Source: Hyphomicrobiales bacterium (GTDB lineage Bacteria; Pseudomonadota; Alphaproteobacteria; Rhizobiales; Beijerinckiaceae). From it: DNA of 11,983 nt. This document shows, one piece after another, positions 1 through 6,275 of this stretch; position 1 is the first letter of the stretch; every line of letters begins with the position of its first letter. Under the pieces are notes generated by a model that was not told the DNA's origin, did not search any database, and saw nothing but the letters and a program-made list of their open reading frames with translations. The stretch spans positions 1 through 11,983 of the forward strand of contig JAQGKN010000125.1 in the NCBI GenBank assembly GCA_028290085.1. The letters run 5' to 3'. Both the position numbers and the translations under genes were made by a program.

Positions 1-935
1 ACCCGTCATTCTGTCGCTTTGAACTTTACCAAGATGCCCAGGAGCTTCGTGGCTTCGAGCACGCCATTGCAGATGCGGATGCCGTTATCGTCGGCTCCTA
101 CGTTGAAGACGGCGTCGTGATCGGGCGGTGGATCCAGGAAATCGCAAGAGGCGTAACAGCGTTTTACGATATAGATACGCCAGTCACGCTTGCGACGCTC
201 ATGCGCGGCGAATGCAAATACGTGTCGGCAGATATCATCCCTGACTATGATCTCTATCTCTCGTTTACTGGCGGCCACACTCTGGACCTTCTTGAGACAA
301 GATACAGGTCTCCCCGTGCGGCCGCCCTGTATTGCTCGGTTGACACGCAGGCCTACGCACCCCGCGACACGCGCCGCCTGTACGACCTCTCCTACATCGG
401 AACCTACAGTGCGGACCGACAGCCAACCCTGGAGCGCTTGCTGCTCGAACCGGCTCGCCGCGCACCCGATTTGCGCTTCGTCGTCGCCGGCCCTCAATAT
501 CCCGCAGACATTGTATGGCCACGGAATGTACAGCGCATCGAACATGTCGAGCCTGTCGACCACCCCCGCTTCTATAGTGCCAGTCGATATACATTAAACG
601 TGACCCGGCGTGACATGATTGCAGCAGGTTACAGCCCGAGCGTCAGGCTGTTCGAGGCGGCGGCATGCGACGCGCCTCTCATCTCCGATAATTGGGAGGG
701 ACTGGAGGCATTCTTCCTGCCCGGCAGGGATATCATCGTCGCCCATGGATCAAACGACGTGCTCGCGAAACTTCGCGACGGAAGCGACCGCGAGCGCAAC
801 GCGATTGCAGCAAATGCCCGCGCCCGCGTGCTCGATGCGCATACCGCCAAGCATCGCGCGGCCGAGCTGGAAGCAATCCTGACGCAAGCGACCACCGGCA
901 CGCGCCTCGCTGCGCGCATCGTCGCATCGGTTTAG
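1..935 (+). CDS. CgeB-like glycosyltransferase, 5'-truncated by window edge
   Basis: The reading frame is open from base 3 to the TAG at 933-935, giving 310 visible residues with no stop, so the true start lies before the window. It is a clear paralogue of the glycosyltransferase at 3344-4447. Shared blocks include FYDIDTPVTLA, a D-x-DL-x-LSF-x-GG segment, GTY-x-ADRQ, LRFV-x-AG-x-QYP, TLNVTR and RLFEAAAC. Aligned to that paralogue, about 57 residues are missing at the N-terminus. The RLFEAAAC...LISDNWEGL block is the C-terminal nucleotide-sugar binding region expected of GT-B-fold, CgeB/Glyco_trans_1_2-type enzymes (family knowledge). The donor and acceptor cannot be read from sequence. It converges on the minus-strand hydrolase gene and the two overlap at their stop codons (932-935). 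An internal ATG at 117 is in frame, but homology begins well upstream of it, so it is not the start. Confidence 0.85.
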   Translation, partial: PSFCRFELYQDAQELRGFEHAIADADAVIVGSYVEDGVVIGRWIQEIARGVTAFYDIDTPVTLATLMRGECKYVSADIIPDYDLYLSFTGGHTLDLLETRYRSPRAAALYCSVDTQAYAPRDTRRLYDLSYIGTYSADRQPTLERLLLEPARRAPDLRFVVAGPQYPADIVWPRNVQRIEHVEPVDHPRFYSASRYTLNVTRRDMIAAGYSPSVRLFEAAACDAPLISDNWEGLEAFFLPGRDIIVAHGSNDVLAKLRDGSDRERNAIAANARARVLDAHTAKHRAAELEAILTQATTGTRLAARIVASV

Positions 936-1825
936 CTGCGGCGGCAGTAACGATCGATCATGGCAGCGCAGAAGTCCGCAAATTCCTGCGGTTCGCGAGG
1001 TGGGCTTGTATGATGTGGTGAAATGCCCTTGTGCTCAGGTGTGAAACAAAAAGTCACTGTCACGTTGAAATCGACAAGGGCTTCCATCTGTCGGTCAAAC
1101 CAGCCGACGGCATCTGGGCGGAATGAATCGGCCCATGAAAGGCCGGTGCGCAGATAAGTGACACCCAAACGTTTCATCCAGGCCACAGCGTCGTCCAGGC
1201 GATGGTCATTGTAGTGAAACCACTGACACAAGCCCATCTGTGGGGCATGACGCGCAAAGCGCTCCAGCGCAGGCTTCACACTGCCGTCCTCACGTAACAG
1301 CCCCATGTAAAAATGCCTGTAATAAGATGAGCCCTCCGCCTCACGATGGCGCGTCGTCGCCTCCCATTCACGCGGAAGATCGTACAGTGAGTACCAGTGG
1401 ATGCGTGGCACATGGCCAACGAGCAAGTCCGCCGTGCGATCCAGTCCCCATGCCTGCACCTCCTCCGCGCCAAAGCTGGACACGCCGACTTCGCTCACCC
1501 AGATCGGCAATCTGGTGACGGCGCGGATTTCTTCGATCTTCTTTGGCCAATCATGTATCGACCACAAATTCCAATCGAGCGGAAAGCCGTGCACCGCCAC
1601 GATATCGATATCGTCCATGAGGCCGTAGCCTTCGAGACGCTGGACGAAATGCGGATCGATCGGAGACATTCCGCCGAGCACACGCGGCAACGCGGGATCG
1701 ACCGCGTGAATGGCTTTGGAGGCGGCGCTGGCCATACCGGAAAAAAGCCTCCAATCCGGATCTATTTCCGGGTCCCAATGCGACTTGTTGTTAGGCTCGT
1801 TCCAGATCATCGCAGCTTCGATCAT
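932..1825 (-). CDS. Clan-A-like TIM-barrel glycoside hydrolase, apparently circularly permuted
   Basis: A 297-residue protein with no signal peptide, so probably cytoplasmic. Residues 8-12 read WNEPN, the strand-4 acid/base motif of GH clan A (E10). Residues 108-114 read IWVSEVG, the strand-7 nucleophile motif (E112). GH39-like 'beta-xylosidase' annotations are the likeliest database label. In ordinary members the NEP motif sits roughly 130-160 residues in. Here it opens the protein, and residues 198-297 (GLCQWFHYND, LGVTYLRTGLSW, TVTFCFTPEH) look like the usual N-terminal strands 1-3. The start is the ATG at 1825. The frame is closed directly upstream by the TGA of the methyltransferase gene (1834-1832), so no missing N-terminal half can be hidden by a wrong start. 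An AGGG about 10 bases upstream can act as ribosome binding site. It is the last gene of the operon. Its TAA (934-932) overlaps the stop of the opposite-strand glycosyltransferase. The substrate is unknown. Confidence 0.85.
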   Translation of the reverse strand: MIEAAMIWNEPNNKSHWDPEIDPDWRLFSGMASAASKAIHAVDPALPRVLGGMSPIDPHFVQRLEGYGLMDDIDIVAVHGFPLDWNLWSIHDWPKKIEEIRAVTRLPIWVSEVGVSSFGAEEVQAWGLDRTADLLVGHVPRIHWYSLYDLPREWEATTRHREAEGSSYYRHFYMGLLREDGSVKPALERFARHAPQMGLCQWFHYNDHRLDDAVAWMKRLGVTYLRTGLSWADSFRPDAVGWFDRQMEALVDFNVTVTFCFTPEHKGISPHHTSPPREPQEFADFCAAMIDRYCRRS

Positions 1826-1831
1826 GAAGGC

Positions 1832-2587
1832 TCAACCCTTGGCTGGATAGACGCCGCCGGGAATGGCAGGGGTTTGCCCGCGACGGCATATGTAAACTTC
1901 GCGCTCGGGGTGCGCATCGATCCTGAACCCGGAACTGCGCAGCATGGCCTCGACGCAAGCCGCGTTGGGAACCCACCAATTTGTTGGGTCGGACGCATAG
2001 CGGTGCTCGATGAAATGCAACTTCGGATAAGCAGGCTGGTCAAAATGCTCGGTGTCCCAGAAGGGGTAATCCTCCTGTACGGGCGCGACATCGGCGCTGC
2101 CGCGCTGCATGGACTGGAACACCAGCAGGTCGCCGACCACGTTTTCGTAGAGGAGATCAAGCGCCAGAAGTGGATGACGCAGGTGATAGAGCACTCCCAT
2201 GAACAGGACGATATCGAAGGCCTGACGCAGTTGGCCGACGTCGTAGACCGACAACTTTCGGAACTCTATGTGGAGCTCGGCAACGTCAGCTGCGAAGCGC
2301 GCCTGCGCGAGATATTCATCGTCGAAGTCGATGCCGAGCACATGTGCCGCGCCTCGCCGCTTCATCTCAAGGGAATAGAAGCCGCCGTTGCAGCCGATAT
2401 CAAGAACAGTTTTCCCGGTCAGATCGTGCGGAAGCGCGTTCGAAAACTCCCTCCATTTCAAGGCGGGATAATCGCCAAGAAAATGGTCAGGCGCCGTGCG
2501 GATGCCGCGCAGCTCGATGTTGTGGAACCACGGACCCAGTGCCTCGATCCGTTCCTGCAATTCACGTTCCGTAAGGCTTTGCGTCAT
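1832..2587 (-). CDS. SAM-dependent methyltransferase (probably TIGR04290 family)
   Basis: A 251-residue class I methyltransferase. Motif I is VLDIGCNGGF (residues 61-70), the acidic end of strand 2 is GIDFDDEYLAQARFA (85-99), and the FDIVLFMGVLYHLRHPL block (124-140) is post-motif IV. The N-terminal WFHNIEL and the GVLYHLRHP block resemble the CmoB/DUF1698 branch. I recall this protein type as the TIGR04290 (Rta_06860-like) family, found in conserved biosynthetic clusters; this is from memory, not a search. It presumably methylates a sugar or cyclitol intermediate of the pathway, but the acceptor is unknown. The ATG at 2587 overlaps the nucleotidyltransferase stop (ATGA, 2587-2584), pointing to translational coupling. 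The stop is 6 bases before the hydrolase ATG, and the two genes are in the same reading frame. Confidence 0.88.
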   Translation of the reverse strand: MTQSLTERELQERIEALGPWFHNIELRGIRTAPDHFLGDYPALKWREFSNALPHDLTGKTVLDIGCNGGFYSLEMKRRGAAHVLGIDFDDEYLAQARFAADVAELHIEFRKLSVYDVGQLRQAFDIVLFMGVLYHLRHPLLALDLLYENVVGDLLVFQSMQRGSADVAPVQEDYPFWDTEHFDQPAYPKLHFIEHRYASDPTNWWVPNAACVEAMLRSSGFRIDAHPEREVYICRRGQTPAIPGGVYPAKG

Positions 2588-3342
2588 GTCCTGTCCCTGG
2601 ACGCTGGTGTGATGTTTTGCGCGCCGGCCCCGAGAAGTGCGACCGCGTTGCGATAACCTTCGAACGTGCCGACATCGACATAGGTTTGCCCATAGCGGAC
2701 GCCAGTCGCTTCACCGCCGCGTTCGAGCCACGCATTGATGAGCGTGCCGACATATTCATCGGCCTCGCCACGAACCCGCCAGAGCGCATAAAGCTCGTGC
2801 AGCACAGCACCGGTCATGCCGAAGGCGCCACATATCCAGCTGGAGCGCGGTTCTCGCGATTTCACATCGACGCCGACGACGCGTCGGTTATCGTCGAGAA
2901 CAACTGCGTCGAACGTTTGCGGGTTGTCGACTGGAAACAGCAGGAACGACAGCTCTCCTCTGGGCAGGCAGGAAAATCCATCAATCGGGAACCAGATCGT
3001 ATCCGGCAGACCCACGAGCACATGTTCGTCACGGCCGATCAGGTGCCGCGCGCGAAAAATTGCATCACAGAGGCCCGATGGCTGCGGCTGCACGACGTAA
3101 ACCGCTCGCGCGCGACCGTAACCTTCACCGTAATATTCCATGATGTCGGACTTGCCGGGTGCGATGACGAAGCACAGCTTGTCGACGCCACCGACAAGCA
3201 TCCGTTCGATGAGATATTCGCTGACAGCGCACGGACGCTCCTGCGCACCGTCGATGCGGCTTCCGACCGGCAGAAGCTCCTTCGAAAAGGCAAGCGGCTG
3301 AATGCGGCTTCCGCGTCCGGCTGCTGGAACAATGCCCCACAT
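2584..3342 (-). CDS. Sugar-1-phosphate nucleotidyltransferase (GalU/RmlA-like)
   Basis: A 252-residue nucleotidyltransferase. The N-terminus GIVPAAGRGSRIQPLAFSKE (residues 3-22) holds the G-x-G-x-R nucleotide-binding loop, and the KELLPV that follows (K21) is the family signature. GLPD (111-114) stands where the metal-binding aspartate is expected, and YVDVGTFEGY (221-230) is the typical C-terminal block. These enzymes condense an NTP with a sugar-1-phosphate to give an NDP-sugar and pyrophosphate. The base and sugar cannot be told from sequence, and with an inositol phosphate synthase in the operon a cyclitol phosphate substrate is also possible. The start is the ATG at 3342: GGAGG lies 6 bases upstream and the conserved fold begins at once. 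An upstream in-frame ATG (3387) would add 15 unconserved residues inside the preceding gene. One base separates this start from the glycosyltransferase TGA. Confidence 0.9.
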   Translation of the reverse strand: MWGIVPAAGRGSRIQPLAFSKELLPVGSRIDGAQERPCAVSEYLIERMLVGGVDKLCFVIAPGKSDIMEYYGEGYGRARAVYVVQPQPSGLCDAIFRARHLIGRDEHVLVGLPDTIWFPIDGFSCLPRGELSFLLFPVDNPQTFDAVVLDDNRRVVGVDVKSREPRSSWICGAFGMTGAVLHELYALWRVRGEADEYVGTLINAWLERGGEATGVRYGQTYVDVGTFEGYRNAVALLGAGAQNITPASRDRT

Positions 3343-3343
3343 G

Positions 3344-4447
3344 TCAGGCCTCCATCGCAGATGCGGGCGCATCGCGCGAAGCATCAATCGAGGCGATCAA
3401 TGCTTCAAGTTCGCGCGCGCGCCGAGCTGACGTGTGATTGCTGAGAATACGCTCGCGCGCATTTTCGCCGAGGCGCGCCAACTCGACGTCGGTGGCATCC
3501 AGCGCGGCCACCGCTCCGCCCACTTCGTCCGCGACAAGTATGTCCTCGCCCGGTGTGAAGAAATGCGTCAGGCCTGGCCAATCGTCCGTGAGGATGGCAA
3601 CACCGCAGGCAGCCGCCTCGAACAAGCGTCCAGACGGGCACCAGCCCATTTCAGCCATAGCGGCACGCGTGACGTTCAGTGTGAGCCGCGCGGACGAGAA
3701 AAAAGAGGCGTGATCGCCCGGCGGTAGGTGGCGCATGAAATAGATATTCCGTGTCCACGGAAAATCCTGCGGATATTGAGCGCCCGCGATGACGAAACGA
3801 AGATCAGGGCGGTGCCGCGCGGGTTCGACGAAGAGCCGTTCAAGCGCGCGCTGCCGGTCTGCCGCATAGGTGCCAAGATAACAAAGGTCCGCATGGAATC
3901 GTGGTTCGCGTTGCATCGGCCGATGCACGTCGGGGTCGACATGCCCATAAAGCGGAGCCACGCGGCGCGCACCGAGCCGCGCATGCAGGATGCCGAGCGC
4001 CGGGCCCCCGCTGAAGCTCAACACGAGATCGAAATCCGAAAGACCGCGCGGCCCGATCGCCGCGATTTCGCGTCCAGCCGCAAGCTCAGCCAGCGTCACG
4101 GGCGTGTCGAGATCGTAAAAGATGGCTCGTGGACAGGGGGAATCGCACAGCATCTCGGTGGCGGCGATGCCGTCGGGACAATAGGAGGTGACGATAGCCG
4201 CATCCGCATCGCGCAGATGGGCGCGGGCAACAGGCGCAATCTCGTCCCAGTCCGCGTAGATTTGCAGATGACTTCCCGCAGGCATCCGGGTGAAATCGCG
4301 CGCGCTAGCGTAATAGGGCGCATCGCGCTCGAAGAAAACGACACTCCATCCCATTGATGTCAGATTGCGGCAGAGTCCGCGCCAGAGCGTCGCGTGACCG
4401 TTGCCCCAGGAGGATGAAATCGTCAGGCCAAAAATGACGAGCTTCAT
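3344..4447 (-). CDS. CgeB-like glycosyltransferase
   Basis: A 367-residue predicted GT-B glycosyltransferase. The N-terminal domain begins [20 protein letters not shown] (1-20), a Rossmann-like strand and glycine loop. FYDLDTPVTLAEL lies at 110-122 and DFDLVLSFSGG at 138-148. The C-terminal domain has GTYAADRQ (192-199), LRFVIAGAQYPQD (216-228), TLNVTR (256-261) and RLFEAAACGVAIL (274-286) followed by DDWPGL, the region expected to bind the nucleotide sugar. It is a paralogue of the truncated gene at 1-935, and having two related transferases suggests two sugar-addition steps. The start is the ATG at 4447, overlapping the phosphatase TGA as ATGA (4447-4444). A longer frame up to 4798 is only a shadow of the phosphatase gene. 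Donor and acceptor are unknown. The family is named from Bacillus spore maturation protein CgeB. Confidence 0.88.
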   Translation of the reverse strand: MKLVIFGLTISSSWGNGHATLWRGLCRNLTSMGWSVVFFERDAPYYASARDFTRMPAGSHLQIYADWDEIAPVARAHLRDADAAIVTSYCPDGIAATEMLCDSPCPRAIFYDLDTPVTLAELAAGREIAAIGPRGLSDFDLVLSFSGGPALGILHARLGARRVAPLYGHVDPDVHRPMQREPRFHADLCYLGTYAADRQRALERLFVEPARHRPDLRFVIAGAQYPQDFPWTRNIYFMRHLPPGDHASFFSSARLTLNVTRAAMAEMGWCPSGRLFEAAACGVAILTDDWPGLTHFFTPGEDILVADEVGGAVAALDATDVELARLGENARERILSNHTSARRARELEALIASIDASRDAPASAMEA

Positions 4448-5061
4448 CGCAAGCTCCCGGGCTCGTCTGGCGATAGCCTGTTGATACCCAGGATGACCGC
4501 TCCCCAATCGTCGAAGGCGATGGTCGAGATCGATGCTGGCTGGATCTCGATGCTTGCGAGCTTGTCGAGCGACAGGGCGAGCAGCACAGCCAACGCAGCG
4601 CGGATGGGGTCGGCATGGCTGACCATGAGGATAGACTTGCCCCGATGAGCAGCCACCATGCGCAGCACATGCCCGAACACGCGGTGCTGAACGTCGAGCA
4701 TGGTCTCGCCAGCCGGTGTGGTTGTAATGCTGCGCGCCACGTTCCACCGCCGCCAATGATCGTCGGTGTTCAGCTCGTCGAAGCTGAGACCCGACCACGC
4801 GCCGAAGTCGATCTCCTCCAGGGCGGGCACGACTTCAACGGCACGTCCGGTCTGTCGCGCAACGGCTTCTGCGGTTTCGCGCGCACGCTGAACAGGGCTC
4901 GTCTGCAGAAGGTCGATCGTGTCACGACGCAGGACATCCGCGAGGTGCTCAGCCTGTCGGCGCCCCGCCGGTCCGAGGCCGATGAAGGGCGTTCGCCCGG
5001 CCAGATAGCGGCCGAGATCGTCGTGCGCCGCATGGCGCACGAGGTGGATTCGGGTCGTCAC
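4444..5061 (-). CDS. Histidine phosphatase (phosphoglycerate mutase-like) family protein
   Basis: A 205-residue histidine phosphatase. LVRHA (7-11) carries the phospho-accepting H10. [12 protein letters not shown] (55-66) supplies the phosphate-binding arginine, [11 protein letters not shown] (81-91) the acid/base glutamate, and VSHADPIRA (147-155) the second catalytic histidine (H149). The first motif is RHA rather than the commoner RHG. The start is GTG at 5061, overlapping the Ino1 TGA as GTGA (5061-5058). Its place directly after inositol phosphate synthase suggests it dephosphorylates inositol-1-phosphate or a later phosphorylated intermediate. That would be unusual, since inositol monophosphatases normally belong to a different superfamily. 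This role is inference only; a CobC- or GpmB-like activity on another phosphoester is equally possible. Confidence 0.88.
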   Translation of the reverse strand: MTTRIHLVRHAAHDDLGRYLAGRTPFIGLGPAGRRQAEHLADVLRRDTIDLLQTSPVQRARETAEAVARQTGRAVEVVPALEEIDFGAWSGLSFDELNTDDHWRRWNVARSITTTPAGETMLDVQHRVFGHVLRMVAAHRGKSILMVSHADPIRAALAVLLALSLDKLASIEIQPASISTIAFDDWGAVILGINRLSPDEPGSLR

Positions 5062-6176
5062 CGGAGCGCGTCCGGCGGCACGCTCTCATCTGAGATGAAG
5101 CGTGCAAGATGTTCATGCGCCTGTGCGTCCGTCCATTGCCGGGGCGGCGACTTCATGAAGTAGGCGGAAGGTGCTTCCAGCGCACCTCCCAGCTTCCGAT
5201 CCAAGCCGATCTTCGCACAGCGGATTGCATCGATCACGATGCCTGCGGAATTCGGGCTGTCCCACACTTCCAGTTTGAGCTCGGCGCTCATCGGCACGCC
5301 CCCAAAGCCCGTGCCTTCCATGCGGATATAGGCCCACTTCCGATCAGTCAGCCATTCGACATAATCGCTCGGGCCCACATGGACATTGGCGGCTGCAAGC
5401 GGAACGTCGAGTTGACTCATGACCGACTGAGTCTTGGAGATTTTCTTGGACTCGAGCCGCTCGCGCTCGAGCATGTTCTGGAAGTCGCTGTTGCCGCCGA
5501 AATTCAGCTGATACGTGTGATCGAGCCGCACGCCTCTCTCCTGAAAGAGATTGGTGAGAATGCGGTGCACGATAGTTGCCCCGACCTGGCTCTTGATGTC
5601 GTCGCCAATCACCGGCACGCCGCGTTCTTCAAAACGTGTCCGCCATTCGGGCCTGGATGCGATGAAAACAGGCATGCAGTTCACGAAGGCACAGCCCGCA
5701 TCGAGCGCCGCCTGCGCATAGAACTCGGCCGCCTGTTGCGACCCGACTGGCAGGTAGGAGACGACAACGTCTGCCTCCGCGCGTTCAAGCGCGCGCCGCA
5801 CATCGACGTGTTCAGCACTGGATTCGGTGATGACGCCGCGCAGATATTTGCCGAGGCCATCGAGCGTCGGGCCGCGCTGCACGCGGACTCCTGTTTCGGG
5901 CACGAGGGCGAAGCGGAAGGTGTTGTTTGGAGACGCCAGAATGGCCTGTGCGAGGTCACGCCCAACCTTCATCTCGTTCACGTCGAAGGCGGCGCAGATC
6001 TCGACATCAGACACGTGGTAGGCGCCGAGCGTCACATGCATCAGGCCGGGAATGTTTTCTCCCTCGCCAGCATCCTTGTAGAAGGTGAGGCCCTGCACAA
6101 GCGACGAGGCGCAATTTCCCACGCCCACGAGTGCAACTCGAATTTTGCTTTTCGTTTGCAAGACGAAGCCATCCAT
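5058..6176 (-). CDS. ino1: Inositol-3-phosphate synthase (myo-inositol-1-phosphate synthase)
   Basis: A 372-residue NAD-dependent isomerase that converts glucose-6-phosphate to 1D-myo-inositol-3-phosphate in the cytoplasm. The NAD-binding loop is [12 protein letters not shown] (18-29). Other blocks are [15 protein letters not shown] (191-205), [17 protein letters not shown] (224-240), [11 protein letters not shown] (242-252) with its lysines, [21 protein letters not shown] (from 268), and [13 protein letters not shown] (300-312). Length and motifs fit the short prokaryotic (actinobacterial/archaeal-like) branch, not the longer eukaryotic form. The start is the ATG at 6176: an in-frame TGA at 6200-6198 leaves no other start codon between, although the ribosome binding site is weak. 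It is the first gene of the coupled operon and so probably sets its pathway as inositol-related. De novo inositol synthesis is not general in alphaproteobacteria, so the gene suggests a dedicated product. Confidence 0.95.
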   Translation of the reverse strand: MDGFVLQTKSKIRVALVGVGNCASSLVQGLTFYKDAGEGENIPGLMHVTLGAYHVSDVEICAAFDVNEMKVGRDLAQAILASPNNTFRFALVPETGVRVQRGPTLDGLGKYLRGVITESSAEHVDVRRALERAEADVVVSYLPVGSQQAAEFYAQAALDAGCAFVNCMPVFIASRPEWRTRFEERGVPVIGDDIKSQVGATIVHRILTNLFQERGVRLDHTYQLNFGGNSDFQNMLERERLESKKISKTQSVMSQLDVPLAAANVHVGPSDYVEWLTDRKWAYIRMEGTGFGGVPMSAELKLEVWDSPNSAGIVIDAIRCAKIGLDRKLGGALEAPSAYFMKSPPRQWTDAQAHEHLARFISDESVPPDALR

Positions 6177-6275
6177 ATTCCGGGATTGCGATCGCCGTCA
6201 TCACGGCAAAACGTAAGTACCTCCCCGAACGAACGGCATTTACTTGAGTTCCCCGCCGAAACTGTACGCCAGTCT
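6177..6275 (-). promoter_or_regulatory. Leader region upstream of the ino1 operon
   Basis: These 99 bases lie between the exporter stop and the ino1 ATG and must hold any operon-specific promoter. A short perfect inverted repeat (GCCGT, 4-base loop, ACGGC) lies at 6194-6207, 18 bases before the ATG, where a hairpin could affect initiation. A strong GGGGAGG-like sequence lies near 6221-6228 but is too far from the ino1 start to serve it. I see no convincing -35/-10 pair and no U-tailed terminator for the exporter, so read-through from the exporter into ino1 is possible. Confidence 0.3.

Noticed and set aside
1397..2656. 419-residue + strand open frame
   Set aside because: It lies antisense across the hydrolase and methyltransferase genes, both of which have clear family motifs. 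Long antisense frames are common in GC-rich DNA, and its translation shows no recognisable motif.
2617..3444. 275-residue + strand open frame
   Set aside because: Antisense shadow of the nucleotidyltransferase and the end of the CgeB-like gene, with no domain-like sequence.
4448..4798. N-terminal extension of the CgeB-like protein, to 484 residues
   Set aside because: The extra frame lies inside the phosphatase gene and is R/H-rich shadow sequence. [11 protein letters not shown] is the natural start and gives the ATGA overlap.
6007..6204. 65-residue minus-strand frame starting in the ino1 leader
   Set aside because: Most of it is ino1 in another frame, with no motif. A leader peptide is conceivable, but nothing in the sequence supports one.
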